From positions 124,001 through 188,000 of the forward strand of contig CAMDHZ010000001.1 in NCBI GenBank assembly GCA_945898275.1: a stretch of 64,000 nucleotides of DNA, read 5' to 3'. Within the stretch, counting starts at the first letter, position 1. Every line of letters begins with the position of its first letter. Below, piece by piece: positions 16,917 through 25,974 of this stretch. The translations under genes were made by a program, and so were the position numbers. The DNA is from Chitinophaga pinensis. GTDB lineage: Bacteria; Bacteroidota; Bacteroidia; UKL13-3. Below the pieces are notes generated by a model. The model was not told where the DNA came from. It saw only the letters and a list, made by a program, of their open reading frames with translations, and did not search any database.

Positions 16917-16924
16917 CAAAGGTA
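16917..16924 (-). promoter_or_regulatory. TAnnTTTG -7 box for lpdA
   Basis: On the minus strand this reads TACCTTTG, 27 bases before the chosen ATG of lpdA. It supports the shorter start, since the upstream in-frame start would overlap the box. Confidence 0.5.
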
Positions 16925-16981
16925 GTTTTCCTAAACATTAATGAAAAGTAATTTCATTCACATTAGACCGTTTAGCTTATG

Positions 16982-16989
16982 TATATTTG
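16982..16989 (+). promoter_or_regulatory. TAnnTTTG -7 box for the glycosyltransferase pair
   Basis: TATATTTG lies 24 bases before the ATG at 17014 in the divergent intergenic region shared with lpdA. Confidence 0.5.
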
Positions 16990-17013
16990 TACTTTGTTTA
17001 GATTATTTGACAC

Positions 17014-17916
17014 ATGACGCCTTTCCCAAAACCTGATATTATTTCTTTTCCCTTATCACAACCTAATGCTGCTAACAAATTCAGCATTGTAATTCCCAGT
17101 TGGAATAACCTAGAAATGCTGCAACTCTGCATAAAATCTATTCTTCAAAATTCTAGGTTCAAACACCAAATAATTGTTCACATTAATGAAGGCACAGACG
17201 GCTCTTTGGAATGGGTAAAGTCGCAAAACCTAGACCATACCTACTCTGCTCAGAATGCCGGAATTTGCTACGCAGTAAACGCTATGGCAAATTTGGCCCT
17301 TACCGAATATATCTTATTCCTAAACGACGACATGTATGTTTGCCCCGATTGGGACCTGCATTTAATGAATGAAGTAACCACTACCACTAATCCGCTTTGG
17401 TACTTCAGCGGCACTATGATAGAACCTCATCCTTCTTCCAACAAATGCAATTTAGCTCCTTTTGATTTTGGAACCGACGTTAAAAACTTTAAAGAACAAG
17501 AATTGCTTGAATTTTGCAAAACTACCCACCGCAAAGATTGGAATGGTGGCAGTTGGCCTCCTAGTCTTGTTACAAAAGAACTCTTCTTTAAAGTAGGTGG
17601 CTACAGCGTAGAATTTAGCCCAGGTATGTACAGCGACCCCGACTTCTCAATGAAACTTTGGAAGGCTGGTGTTCGCAATTTTAAAGGAATTGCAGCAAGC
17701 ATGGTTTATCATTTTCAAAGCAAATCTACTGTTAGGGTAGAAAAAAATGATGGTCGCAAACAATTTGCAATAAAATGGGGGATTCCAGCCTCTTTTTTTT
17801 ACAAACACATGCTTGAAATGGGCAAGGACCATATGTTAAACCGTCCATTGAGTTTCGACAAAAACATCTCTTACCTTATGGCCAAAATGCGCGCCGCAAA
17901 AATTGCTAGGGAGTAA
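17014..17916 (+). CDS. Family 2 glycosyltransferase
   Basis: The 300-residue product has a GT-A fold: nucleotide-sugar binding start FSIVIPSWNNLEMLQLCIKSIL, an NAGICYAVN segment, and the metal-binding motif LNDD near residue 107. A C-terminal WNGGSWPPSLVTKELFFKVGGY block matches the usual acceptor side of GT2 enzymes. No membrane segment is visible. It likely adds a sugar to a cell-surface glycan, but donor and acceptor are unknown. The next glycosyltransferase starts 6 bases after its stop, so the two form an operon. Confidence 0.85.
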   Translation: MTPFPKPDIISFPLSQPNAANKFSIVIPSWNNLEMLQLCIKSILQNSRFKHQIIVHINEGTDGSLEWVKSQNLDHTYSAQNAGICYAVNAMANLALTEYILFLNDDMYVCPDWDLHLMNEVTTTTNPLWYFSGTMIEPHPSSNKCNLAPFDFGTDVKNFKEQELLEFCKTTHRKDWNGGSWPPSLVTKELFFKVGGYSVEFSPGMYSDPDFSMKLWKAGVRNFKGIAASMVYHFQSKSTVRVEKNDGRKQFAIKWGIPASFFYKHMLEMGKDHMLNRPLSFDKNISYLMAKMRAAKIARE

Positions 17917-17922
17917 TTTGTC

Positions 17923-18681
17923 ATGCAAATTAGTGTTACCATTATCACTTTTAATGAGGCCAATAACATTCACAGGTGCTTGCAATCTGTTGCCTCTGTA
18001 GCAGATGAAATTATTGTGCTTGACTCCTACTCAACCGACCAAACTGCAGAAATTGCCAAGCAATGTGGGGCAACTGTAATTTCTCAAAAATTCTTAGGGC
18101 ATATCGAGCAAAAAAACCTTGCTATCTCCTATGCAAATCATGATTATATCCTTTCTATAGATGCCGACGAAGCCTTAGACAGCCATCTTGCTTCGGAGAT
18201 TTTAGCTATTAAAAAATCAGATTCCCCAGCCCAAGCTTATTGGATCAATCGTTTCAACAACTACTGCGGCCAATGGATTAGGTATGGCGCGTGGCGAAGC
18301 GATAAAAAAATTAGGTTATTCCATAAACATTTTGGAAAATGGGGTGGCATAAATCCCCATGATAGAATTGAGTTATCGGCGTCGGTTCAACCCGAAACCC
18401 TTAAAGGAAACCTTTTGCACTGGAGCTATAACAGCATAACCGAGCACCAAAACAAAGTCTATAAATACGCAGAAATTGCAGCCTTAGCCTACCAAAAAAC
18501 GGGCAAAAAATCTTCCTACTTTAAAATTATCCTGAGTCCAATTTTTAGGTTTGTAAGAGATTATATTTTCAAACTTGGCCTATTAGACGGCAAATACGGC
18601 CTTATCATAGCCTCACTTACCGCCAAAGAAGTTTATTTAAAATACAAACGTTTAAAAAGTTTCGGTTTGAACCAAAACTGA
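17923..18681 (+). CDS. WaaE/KdtX-like family 2 glycosyltransferase
   Basis: The 252-residue product starts ISVTIITFNEANNIHRCLQSV, has SYSTDQT and the metal-binding SIDADE (about residue 87), and RSDKKIRLFHK, which together match the WaaE/KdtX subgroup that adds a glucose-like sugar to the lipopolysaccharide core. The C-terminal hydrophobic stretch SPIFRFVRDYIFKLGLLDGKYG is typical of that subgroup and may bind the membrane surface. The stop abuts that of sucB on the other strand. The last codons overlap a copy of the GGTTCAAACCGAAA motif, in reverse orientation. Confidence 0.85.
   Translation: MQISVTIITFNEANNIHRCLQSVASVADEIIVLDSYSTDQTAEIAKQCGATVISQKFLGHIEQKNLAISYANHDYILSIDADEALDSHLASEILAIKKSDSPAQAYWINRFNNYCGQWIRYGAWRSDKKIRLFHKHFGKWGGINPHDRIELSASVQPETLKGNLLHWSYNSITEHQNKVYKYAEIAALAYQKTGKKSSYFKIILSPIFRFVRDYIFKLGLLDGKYGLIIASLTAKEVYLKYKRLKSFGLNQN
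18384..18397 (+). repeat. Dispersed motif, variant GGTTCAACCCGAAA
   Basis: A copy inside the WaaE-like gene, encoding V-Q-P-E-T. It is followed by CC, as are the copies at 9366 and 42378. Confidence 0.8.
18660..18673 (-). repeat. Dispersed motif, exact GGTTCAAACCGAAA on the minus strand
   Basis: It spans the last codons (F-G-L-N-Q) of the WaaE-like gene. Confidence 0.85.
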
Positions 18682-19899
18682 TTATAAACCTAACAATAAT
18701 TTCTGAGGATCGTTGCCTGAAGTAAGTAACAAGGTTGGATTTTCTAAACATTGCTTTACCTTTACCAAGAAACCAACTGATTCGCGGCCATCAATGATTC
18801 TATGGTCGTAACTTAAGGCCACATACATAATTGGTCTAATTACAATTTGACCATCTTTAACCACTGCTCTTTCAACGATATTGTGCATACCAAGTATTGC
18901 ACTTTGCGGCGGATTAATAATTGGGGTACTTAGCATAGAACCAAACACACCGCCATTGGTGATGGTGAAGGTTCCGCCAGTCATTTCCTCCAAACTCAAT
19001 TTGTTATCGCGGGCTTTGCCAGCTAAGGTCATTACTTCTTTTTCAATTTCTGCCAAGCTCATGCTTTCTGCATTTCTAATTACTGGCACCACTAAGCCTT
19101 TAGGAGCGCTTACAGCAATAGAAACATCGCAGTAATCATGAAAGATAATTTCCTCTCCATCAATGTAGGCATTTACTGCAGGGAATTGTTTTAAGGCAAC
19201 TGTAACCGCTTTGGTAAAGAAACTCATGAAACCTAGGTTCACACCGAATGCTTCTTTAAATTGATTTTTATATTGGTTGCGCAAATCCATGATAGGCTTC
19301 ATGTCTACTTCATTGAAAGTAGTTAACATGGCGGTTTCATTTTTTGCAGCAACCAACCTTCTTGCAACCGTTTTGCGCAAGTTGGTCATTTTTTCTCTGC
19401 GATCGTTGCGAGATTTTGCTTCGTTAAAAGTCACTTTCAATTCAGCACCCATGGCATCAGCCTTGGTAATTCTGCCATCTTTGCCAGTACCATTAACATC
19501 TTTAGGATTTATGCCTTTCTCGCTAAGTATTTTTTGCGCAGCTGGAGAAGGTGTTCCGCTGGCATAAGTAGTTTGTTCTGATGATTTAGCTTCTGCTTTT
19601 GGTGGTTCTACTTTTGTTTCAACTTTAGCGGCCACAACGGGTGCAGCTGCGCCTTCTGGGCGTTTAGCATCTGTATCAATTTCTGCAATCAAGTCGCCCA
19701 CCTTAATGGTATCGCCTTCATTGCCTTTGGTGCTAAGCACACCTGCTGCTTCTGCGTTAAGTTCAAATGTTGCTTTGTCACTTTCCAACTCGCAAAGCAA
19801 CTCGTCCATTTCTACATAATCACCAGTTTTTTTGTTCCAGCGAGCAATGGTTACTTCGCTAATTGATTCGCCAACGGTAGGTACTTTAATTTGAAGCAT
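18682..19899 (-). CDS. sucB: 2-oxoglutarate dehydrogenase E2, dihydrolipoyllysine succinyltransferase
   Basis: The 405-residue protein transfers the succinyl group to CoA in the 2-oxoglutarate dehydrogenase complex. The N-terminal lipoyl domain carries its lysine in [11 protein letters not shown] (about residue 43). An Ala/Pro/Glu-rich linker follows, then an E3-binding segment ([19 protein letters not shown], about 116-134), then the catalytic acyltransferase domain with [11 protein letters not shown], whose His and Asp are catalytic. A single lipoyl domain and the sequence of the catalytic core favour the succinyl rather than the acetyl enzyme. The E1 gene (sucA) is not in the window. Confidence 0.93.
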   Translation of the reverse strand: MLQIKVPTVGESISEVTIARWNKKTGDYVEMDELLCELESDKATFELNAEAAGVLSTKGNEGDTIKVGDLIAEIDTDAKRPEGAAAPVVAAKVETKVEPPKAEAKSSEQTTYASGTPSPAAQKILSEKGINPKDVNGTGKDGRITKADAMGAELKVTFNEAKSRNDRREKMTNLRKTVARRLVAAKNETAMLTTFNEVDMKPIMDLRNQYKNQFKEAFGVNLGFMSFFTKAVTVALKQFPAVNAYIDGEEIIFHDYCDVSIAVSAPKGLVVPVIRNAESMSLAEIEKEVMTLAGKARDNKLSLEEMTGGTFTITNGGVFGSMLSTPIINPPQSAILGMHNIVERAVVKDGQIVIRPIMYVALSYDHRIIDGRESVGFLVKVKQCLENPTLLLTSGNDPQKLLLGL

Positions 19900-19992
19900 G
19901 TCTTCTAATTTGAAGCTGCAAAATAAAGGAAAGCCTTAGCATTTCACAACTGAAAAAACCAAGGAAATAAAATCCTTCAAACTACCTGTATA

Positions 19993-21195
19993 TTAGGCCT
20001 TTTGAGCTTTTTCTTTTGGTTCAAGCCTAATCTTTAGGTCGCTTAAGGCATTCATATAATAGATATAAGCATCGTAGGGAGAGTCATACGGACTGAAATA
20101 TTTGTGCACATCACCATCTGCCCAGAACTTTGTAGTCATATAATAAAAATGGTCTGAGGTGAGCATTTTCTTCCAATCGTCAATCAGTTTTTCGTCCATA
20201 CTGGCATATACAGCATTTTCTAATTGATATATATTGTCTATGGCTTCATCTTGCATTGGGTTCCCAATCCATGCGCTAAGGTCGCGTTCTGTATCTGCCC
20301 AACTGGTAAGCTCGTGACAATCATAAGTATCTCTAACTGGGTAAGCGTCGATGGTTTCGGAAACAGTTTTAAATCCGAAGTCTGTATGCTTTAACACTTG
20401 TTCTGGCAAGTGGCGCATAAACTCAAAAATACCGCTGTGTTCCCATTGGTGTTCGCCAAACGTTTCATAGTCCATAAATAGATTAACTGTTTCGCCATGG
20501 CCAGCAATGCCGTGTACCCATGAGGCAAATCTATCAGCCGTTAAGGGCCATTCGTTCCATTCTTGATTGCTAAACCTAAAGGCAATATCATCACTTAATT
20601 TATAGTTTTTAAGCAAAGATTTAATGTGGTTGGCATTGGGAGCTTTGTATAAAAAGTTAGGCGTTCTATCACCCAAATGCCTGTCAACCCCTTCGCAGAT
20701 AATGCCTTCATACCCTAAGTTTTCTATGTAAGCTGCCAACTCATTGTTGTATTGCAACTCTGTGTTTCTAAACACCCGTGGCTTTTGGTTGAAGTATTTT
20801 TGAATGAGTTTTCCATGCGCTTCCACTTGCTTGTTAAACTCTTCTTTAGAAAAGATATAGGCCAAAGAATGGTAATAGGTTTCCGCAATAAATTCTACGC
20901 AGCCCGTATTAGCAAGGTCTATAAAAGATTGTAGCACATCTGGCCTCCAAGTGGCAAATTGCTCAAGCGCAACACCACTTACGGAGTAGCTTATTCTAAA
21001 ATTACCTTCATGCTTTTTGATGAGTTCGAGCATCAATTGGTTGGTAGGTAAATAGCATCGTTCTGCCACTTTATCCAATACCTCCTTATTTTTTACATCA
21101 TCATAATAATTATGGTTTGAACCTATGTCGAAGAAGCTATAATTTCTTAGGCGATAAGGTTGATGCACTTGAAAGTAAAAACAGATTGAAGGCAT
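19993..21195 (-). CDS. Glycoside hydrolase family 57 alpha-amylase-like enzyme
   Basis: GH57 enzymes cleave or rearrange alpha-1,4-glucans. The product starts SICFYFQVHQPYRLR, the family's first conserved region, and has the catalytic nucleophile in RNTELQYNN (Glu146) and the acid region in FMDYETFGEHQW. It has no signal peptide, so it is probably cytoplasmic and acts on stored glycogen or malto-oligosaccharides. Members of this length (400 aa) are often found with glycogen-synthase-like glycosyltransferases in Bacteroidota; such a gene occurs at 36625, about 15 kb away. Exact activity, amylase or 4-alpha-glucanotransferase, cannot be settled from the sequence. Confidence 0.88.
   Translation of the reverse strand: MPSICFYFQVHQPYRLRNYSFFDIGSNHNYYDDVKNKEVLDKVAERCYLPTNQLMLELIKKHEGNFRISYSVSGVALEQFATWRPDVLQSFIDLANTGCVEFIAETYYHSLAYIFSKEEFNKQVEAHGKLIQKYFNQKPRVFRNTELQYNNELAAYIENLGYEGIICEGVDRHLGDRTPNFLYKAPNANHIKSLLKNYKLSDDIAFRFSNQEWNEWPLTADRFASWVHGIAGHGETVNLFMDYETFGEHQWEHSGIFEFMRHLPEQVLKHTDFGFKTVSETIDAYPVRDTYDCHELTSWADTERDLSAWIGNPMQDEAIDNIYQLENAVYASMDEKLIDDWKKMLTSDHFYYMTTKFWADGDVHKYFSPYDSPYDAYIYYMNALSDLKIRLEPKEKAQKA
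21114..21123 (-). repeat. Dispersed motif core GGTTCAAACC on the minus strand
   Basis: Core copy within the GH57 gene. Confidence 0.5.
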
Positions 21196-21342
21196 AATGG
21201 GTATGATTTAGAAATGGTAAATTTGAAATATAGAAGTTCTGCGGTACTAATTTATGAAATTCTATCTAAATCCAACTACATTTCCAAGTTGAGCAACAAA
21301 AAGTTAATTTGGGTTGAACCAATTTTATAAAGAATAAAAAAC

Positions 21343-22326
21343 TTAAGGCTTTAAATTAAGAATTTCTTGAGAAAAAGATTGTATTTCTCTTTGCACGCCA
21401 GCTATATCCTTTGACCTAATAGGATTTCCCAAAATATGATCTCCGCCCTCAGTCAAGTTAACCAAACGCTTTGTGACAGCTGAGCTAGCAAGTTGATTAT
21501 GCATCCATTCTATTTTCTCTGTGTTCACCATTTGATCGCAATGTTCTTTGTCTTTAAAGTAATATAAAGTTAAAGTGGGTTTATGGATGTTAGCAAAAGT
21601 CTGTTCAGTCATATTTTTTTCTACCAATTCTTGCAACTGGGCGGTAGCTTCAAGTCGATAAGAATTATACCAATACTTCCCAAACTCAGGTTCGTTATTA
21701 AAGCTTAGAGAATCTGAGCCCACCACTAACCTTGCAATGTTTAATCCCCAAGGATTATTGAGCAAAAATGCAGCAGGATCTTTGATTCTAATATTTGGTG
21801 AAAGAAGGATAAGACCTTTAATTTCGGGATATCGTGCAGCAAGCATCAGAGCAAGTGTGCAGCCGGTTGAGGTTCCCATGATAATTACAGAATCGCCAAG
21901 TGCTTTTGCAACCACATACGCTTCTTTTGCAGATTCCCAAAGCTCATTTGCAGTTAAGTTGAGCATGGCATTAGCCCCAATTAAACCGTGGTGCGCCAAG
22001 CGAGGAACATACAAGTTTAGGTTATACTGTTTTGCAAACCATTTATGAACAGGATCTCCTTCGAATGGAGATGCCGCGAAACCATGCAAGTATAAAACAA
22101 CAACAGGCCTTTTTTGAGGAATAGAATCTGCAAATACAAAAAAAGATTGATTACCACTTTTAACAAGCGCTTGGCTATCCCTAGCATACACAAATTCTAC
22201 TTCTTCTGCAAAATTTGCTTTGGCCGCAGGCAATTTATCATCTGCATCAAACTTGGCAGTTTTTGGCCCGATGAAATAAATTAATATCAGCAAACCAAGA
22301 ATGAAAAGCGGAATATATTTCTTCAT
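21343..22326 (-). CDS. Membrane-anchored alpha/beta hydrolase
   Basis: The 327-residue product has an N-terminal membrane segment (YIPLFILGLLILIYFIGP) and then an alpha/beta-hydrolase domain. VLYLHGFAASPFEG supplies the oxyanion region, GTSTGCTLAL (about residues 150-159) the nucleophile elbow GxSxG, and GGDHILGN near 300 the likely catalytic His. The acid residue is probably the Asp in YYFKDKEHCD. It is likely an esterase or lipase facing the periplasm; substrate unknown. It has no operon partner: it is divergent from the PhnB-like gene. Confidence 0.8.
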   Translation of the reverse strand: MKKYIPLFILGLLILIYFIGPKTAKFDADDKLPAAKANFAEEVEFVYARDSQALVKSGNQSFFVFADSIPQKRPVVVLYLHGFAASPFEGDPVHKWFAKQYNLNLYVPRLAHHGLIGANAMLNLTANELWESAKEAYVVAKALGDSVIIMGTSTGCTLALMLAARYPEIKGLILLSPNIRIKDPAAFLLNNPWGLNIARLVVGSDSLSFNNEPEFGKYWYNSYRLEATAQLQELVEKNMTEQTFANIHKPTLTLYYFKDKEHCDQMVNTEKIEWMHNQLASSAVTKRLVNLTEGGDHILGNPIRSKDIAGVQREIQSFSQEILNLKP

Positions 22327-22409
22327 GATTTCAAATAAAGCAATTTTAGTATAAAAGTATAATATTTGTTTTTAGAATTTAATCTATTAAAAAATTTACA
22401 CACTCAAGT

Positions 22410-22832
22410 ATGACTCACAACCTTTTTCCTTGCTTATGGTTTAATGGACAAGCCAAAGCAGCAGCAGATTTTTATTGTTCAGTTTTTAAACACTCAAAAA
22501 TAATTTCTGAAAATCCTATGGCAGTAATTTTTGAATTGAACCAAACAAAATTTATGGCCCTAAATGGAGGACCAGAATATAAATTTTCACCTGCAAACTC
22601 ATATGTAATTACCTGTTATACACAAGAAGAAATTGACCACTATTGGGAGGAATTGGGAGCTGGAGGAACATATGGTAAATGCGGTTGGCTAGACGATAAG
22701 TTTGGAGTTTCGTGGCAGATTGTTCCATCTATTTTAGGGAAATTAATGAACGACCCAGAAAAAGCCCCAAAAGCAATGTATGCTTTTATGCAAATGACTA
22801 AATTCGATATTGAAAAATTAAGCAATATTTAA
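22410..22832 (+). CDS. PhnB/3-demethylubiquinone methyltransferase-like VOC protein
   Basis: The 140-residue product has the vicinal-oxygen-chelate fold of the PhnB-like family: FPCLWFNGQAKAAADFYCSVF, a FELNQTKFMALNGGP strand, and GWLDDKFGVSWQIVPSIL near the end. Members of this family are widespread and their reaction is usually unknown; older names as methyltransferases are not reliable. No partner gene is nearby. Confidence 0.85.
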   Translation: MTHNLFPCLWFNGQAKAAADFYCSVFKHSKIISENPMAVIFELNQTKFMALNGGPEYKFSPANSYVITCYTQEEIDHYWEELGAGGTYGKCGWLDDKFGVSWQIVPSILGKLMNDPEKAPKAMYAFMQMTKFDIEKLSNI

Positions 22833-23063
22833 AAATTGCTCAACTGACTTTCTTAAGATTTAATACGACGCACACAATTTAGGGTTGCTAATCCTAAAGA
22901 AATTGAATGCGCGTAAGGTTGATGAAAGTTCTATAAGTAGGCCACTATCAATAACTTTGTAAATTTTCATCTTTTGAGGCTTTGCCTTTACACAATTTTG
23001 CTAAAGCCATCTTGGTTTTTTAATTACCCAACAAGATTGTAAATTGAATCAAAATAGGCTTGC

Positions 23064-23507
23064 TTAGATGGTGGTGCTTCGTAACACATTTAAACCTTCT
23101 TTATTCATGAGTTCTTGTAAAAGTAAATCTGCCGTGATAAATAAGTCTACTTTTTCACGTGTTGAAATACTGGAAGCCAATTGTATGCTGTCTAATGTTC
23201 TTAAGCCTAGTGCCCCATAGGTTGAGATAAGATTTCTAGCATATTCAATAACCAAACTATTTAATGCAATAAAAGTAAATTTTGAGTAGTCTGATTCAAA
23301 AAGTTGAATGGTTTTTACACCTGCCTCAGAAGTTAGTTCTTTGGTTCTAACTTTCTTCCAAATGGTTGAGGCAAATTCAATTTTAGTTAATTCAGAAAGA
23401 ATTATCTCATTGATTGTATTTGTATCAAAAATCACTTCTAATTCCTTTGTTCCTGTTTCTTTATGATAAAGTTTAAATAGAGAGGATGTATCCAAAAATA
23501 TTATCAT
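23064..23507 (-). CDS. PIN-domain ribonuclease toxin (VapC-like)
   Basis: The 147-residue protein starts MIIFLDTSSLFKLY with the first acidic residue Asp6. A second acidic residue is in LTKIEFAS, and the third and fourth in LRTLDSIQLAS and FITAD. These are the metal-binding residues expected of a PIN-domain RNase that cleaves RNA, often tRNA, when free of its antitoxin. It overlaps the antitoxin gene by 4 bases (ATGA), as is usual for type II toxin-antitoxin operons. Confidence 0.88.
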   Translation of the reverse strand: MIIFLDTSSLFKLYHKETGTKELEVIFDTNTINEIILSELTKIEFASTIWKKVRTKELTSEAGVKTIQLFESDYSKFTFIALNSLVIEYARNLISTYGALGLRTLDSIQLASSISTREKVDLFITADLLLQELMNKEGLNVLRSTTI

Positions 23508-23734
23508 TTTTCAGATTGCCTTTCTTCGATAACGGCATCGCTGAGCGAGCTTTTTAGTGCTGAAAGGTTTTTTTGACTTTGGGAGAAAGAAAAATCTGAC
23601 AATTTGAATCCTTCTTTTGAAATACTCTGAACTTCATCTAAAAATGTAATAAGCACTTTAACAGGATTTTTAGAGGAGAAATCCTTATCTAGCTTTACAA
23701 GTCCATTTTCAAAAGTTCCTAAAACAGTTATCAT
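23504..23734 (-). CDS. Antitoxin partner of the PIN-domain toxin
   Basis: The 76-residue protein begins MITVLGTFENGLVKLDKDF and KVLITFLDE, a small beta-strand DNA-binding or dimerisation module of the DUF104/AF2212-like antitoxin kind. The C-terminal half is a charged tail (QKNLSALKSSLSDAVIEER) likely to wrap the toxin. It is the promoter-proximal gene of the pair, consistent with autoregulation. A -7 box lies 20 bases upstream. Confidence 0.75.
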   Translation of the reverse strand: MITVLGTFENGLVKLDKDFSSKNPVKVLITFLDEVQSISKEGFKLSDFSFSQSQKNLSALKSSLSDAVIEERQSEK

Positions 23735-23753
23735 AATGTTTTTATTATAATTT

Positions 23754-23761
23754 CAAATTTA
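23754..23761 (-). promoter_or_regulatory. TAnnTTTG -7 box of the toxin-antitoxin operon
   Basis: On the minus strand this reads TAAATTTG, 19-20 bases before the antitoxin ATG. A site for autorepression is likely nearby but no operator is clear. Confidence 0.5.
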
Positions 23762-23805
23762 TAAAAAATCGTTGAAATAACTTGGATGATTGAGGATTGT
23801 TTAAA

Positions 23806-24204
23806 TTACAACTCTACACTCATTTTCCCTTCCTTCAAATCTATATGGCAACAATCTGTAGTTACTATATAATTGCCTTGATAAATTAAAGAATCAGCAT
23901 TATAAACTTTAAATATAATTGTATTGCTGCTATTGTATCCAAAAACTTTCAAATGCGAATCAGTAGCCAATTCAAAATATTGGCCCTGAAACGCATTTTT
24001 TGAACTGTCTCGCGCTAAAACCACATTGTTTTTTAGCAAAATACTTTCTGTTCTTATCTCGCTTAAATTAGGATTGCTATTGGAGCTTAACTTCACCAGC
24101 AACATGGCATATTGCTCAGTACAAATAGCATTACTGCAATTCTTTTTGCTACAACTTTGGATCAAACCAAACCCTAATGCCAACAAGACAAAAAGCTTTT
24201 TCAT
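23806..24204 (-). CDS. Small cysteine-containing lipoprotein, paralogue of the one at 40293
   Basis: The 132-residue protein has a signal peptide with lipobox (GLIQSC), followed by KKNCSNAICTEQ, a central beta-rich part, and IIFKVYNADSLIYQGNY ... TTDCCHIDL near the end. The same plan (CxxxxC close to the lipid anchor, FKVY block, then a CC pair) occurs in the lipoprotein at 40293. The gene begins 2 bases after the stop of the subtilase, so both are probably one transcript. Function unknown; the four conserved cysteines suggest two disulfides. Confidence 0.75.
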   Translation of the reverse strand: MKKLFVLLALGFGLIQSCSKKNCSNAICTEQYAMLLVKLSSNSNPNLSEIRTESILLKNNVVLARDSSKNAFQGQYFELATDSHLKVFGYNSSNTIIFKVYNADSLIYQGNYIVTTDCCHIDLKEGKMSVEL

Positions 24205-24206
24205 AT

Positions 24207-25778
24207 TTATGGTAGCTTAACCTCTCCTTTACTTACTTTCTCTGCTAATAACAAAGCAGCATAAAGATTTGCGATACCACCCGTTCTGCTAATTTTTGCT
24301 AATTTGGTTTTCTTCTTTGTGCCAGGTATCAATACCTTTTCTGTACAAGGAATAGCACTCATTAAAATGATTTGTTTAGTTTGGGCAGCAGTTAAGTTTG
24401 GATAATTTTGGCGAACAACAGCCGCAACACCACAAACCATTGGCGCTGCCATGCTGGTACCATTCTGACTTTTATACTCACTTCCAGGAACACAAGAGTA
24501 AATATCTACGCCTGGCGCAAATACATCTACATGGGTTTTTCCATAATTAGAAAATGAAGCAACCCTTCCCTTTCCTTCTTTTGCGCTCATCGCACCCACT
24601 TCTATCCAATGGCTAAAGTTAAATGCCGTTGCTGCTAAATAACCTTGTGGGTAAAACACCTCACTCTCCAAATTAGCCGCATCATTTCCTGCCGCATGTA
24701 TCAATAATACATCTTTGCTTTGTGCATATAAAATGGCTTCTTGAACGATAGCTGTGTAAGGAGAAATTTTCTTTCCAAAACTCATATTCACAACCTTGGC
24801 GCCATTGTCTGCTGCATACCTAATGGCATTAGCAACGTCCTTGTCACGCTCATCACCATCTGGCACACATCTTACGGTCATAATTTCTGCCATTTGGCAA
24901 ATTCCCATCATGCCTTTATTGTTCGTTCTATCTGCTGCAATTATCCCTGCCACATGCGTGCCATGGTCGGCTTTAGGACCGTTAACACGGTTGTTGCCAT
25001 AGCCAATTTCCTTGTTGTCGTTGTAATTGTCGCCAACCAAATTGCGTGGATCAAACTTTTTGTTGAGGTTATAATCCAACATGTTTTGAATTTGCTCCTG
25101 TCCTTCTTTCAAAGACTTCATGATAGGCGAATTTAACATGCCACCTGTTTGAACCACATATTGCAAAATTTGCTTGCCAAGTTTTTCCTCTTTGCTTTTA
25201 GCTTCAATGGCCTTCACTTCATCAAGACTAGGATTTGGTTTGCCAGTTTTCTTAAGTGCATTCTGAATGGCATCTAAAATATCTTTTAATTGTTTTGCTT
25301 GTTCTTCTGTTTCTTTCAAAGAAGCACTATATAGCTTCAATGCATTTTGATACAAAGCTTCTTCATCGGCAGTGCGATTGCTTTTGTTTTCTAACATTGC
25401 AACCAATCGGGTAGATTCATAAGTATCTTCCCCTACATTTTTTTCTTTTCCACCAATAAAATTCCAACCATTAACATCGTCAATGTATCCATTTTTATCG
25501 TCGTCAATGTTGTTGTCTGCAATTTCGTTTTTGTTGACCCAAAGCATAGATTTTAAATCTTCGTGGTCAATGTCTGTTCCAGCGTCTATCACTGCTACAA
25601 CAATTTTAGGTTTTCCATTCTCCTCTAGCTTAAATTCTTGGTAGGCTTTCTCTGTGCTTAGCCCCCAAATGCCATCGCTTTGTGGGTCTTGGTTGAACCA
25701 ATTTTTGTTAGATTTGTTTTGTGCAAAAAGCGAAATGCTGAGCATTAGACTCACTGCTAATAAGGCAACTCTTCTCAT
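24207..25778 (-). CDS. Secreted subtilisin-like serine protease (S8 family)
   Basis: The 523-residue protease has a signal peptide (to SLFAQ) and the catalytic triad in VAVIDAGTDIDHED (Asp about 64), DHGTHVAGI (His about 271) and NGTSMAAPM (Ser about 441). Between the Asp and His blocks is a long insertion (about residues 100-250) rich in Lys, Glu and Gln, including NRTADEEALYQNALKLY and KQLKDILDAIQNALKK, that looks helical and is typical of a Bacteroidota subgroup of S8 enzymes. No T9SS sorting domain is present, so it is probably periplasmic. It heads an operon with the cysteine lipoprotein. Confidence 0.92.
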   Translation of the reverse strand: MRRVALLAVSLMLSISLFAQNKSNKNWFNQDPQSDGIWGLSTEKAYQEFKLEENGKPKIVVAVIDAGTDIDHEDLKSMLWVNKNEIADNNIDDDKNGYIDDVNGWNFIGGKEKNVGEDTYESTRLVAMLENKSNRTADEEALYQNALKLYSASLKETEEQAKQLKDILDAIQNALKKTGKPNPSLDEVKAIEAKSKEEKLGKQILQYVVQTGGMLNSPIMKSLKEGQEQIQNMLDYNLNKKFDPRNLVGDNYNDNKEIGYGNNRVNGPKADHGTHVAGIIAADRTNNKGMMGICQMAEIMTVRCVPDGDERDKDVANAIRYAADNGAKVVNMSFGKKISPYTAIVQEAILYAQSKDVLLIHAAGNDAANLESEVFYPQGYLAATAFNFSHWIEVGAMSAKEGKGRVASFSNYGKTHVDVFAPGVDIYSCVPGSEYKSQNGTSMAAPMVCGVAAVVRQNYPNLTAAQTKQIILMSAIPCTEKVLIPGTKKKTKLAKISRTGGIANLYAALLLAEKVSKGEVKLP

Positions 25779-25805
25779 TTGTTAGGTTTGTTAATTAAGG
25801 GCAAT

Positions 25806-25813
25806 TATATTTG
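25806..25813 (+). promoter_or_regulatory. TAnnTTTG -7 box of the symporter operon
   Basis: TATATTTG lies 33 bases before the GTG of the small membrane protein, and supports the view that this small gene begins the transcript. TTG triplets occur upstream at 25779 and 25788. Confidence 0.45.
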
Positions 25814-25845
25814 ATGTCTCACAATATAAATAAAAAAACTTTTAA

Positions 25846-25974
25846 GTGGCAATTTTAGACCCCTCTTCGGAAATTCGTTCAGACAAGCAACTCAAGCGTT
25901 GGTATGTGTTGGTTATTTCTTTTTTGGTTGTTGAAATAATATTGGCATATCTCTTAACCATATCTTTTTCATGA
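25846..25974 (+). CDS. 42-residue single-span membrane protein preceding the symporter
   Basis: An in-frame TAA is followed immediately by a GTG-started frame of 42 codons. The product begins VAILDPSSEIRSDKQLKRW, a charged cytoplasmic stretch, and then a hydrophobic segment YVLVISFLVVEIILAYLL (about residues 20-37). Its stop TGA overlaps the ATG of the symporter by 4 bases (ATGA), which suggests translational coupling. It may act as a small subunit of the transporter, much as DUF4212-type small proteins precede other sodium:solute symporters, but no direct similarity is claimed. The GTG start and coding status need experimental or comparative support. Confidence 0.55.
   Translation: MAILDPSSEIRSDKQLKRWYVLVISFLVVEIILAYLLTISFS

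Noticed and set aside
22833-23063. Possible gene remnant or RNA between the PhnB-like gene and the toxin.
   Set aside because: Stops occur in all frames within short distances and no tRNA or stable hairpin with T run is visible.
24741-25136. A 131-codon plus-strand frame opposite the subtilase.
   Set aside because: It is antisense to the catalytic region of the protease and its protein shows only Ile/Cys/Val-rich shadow composition.
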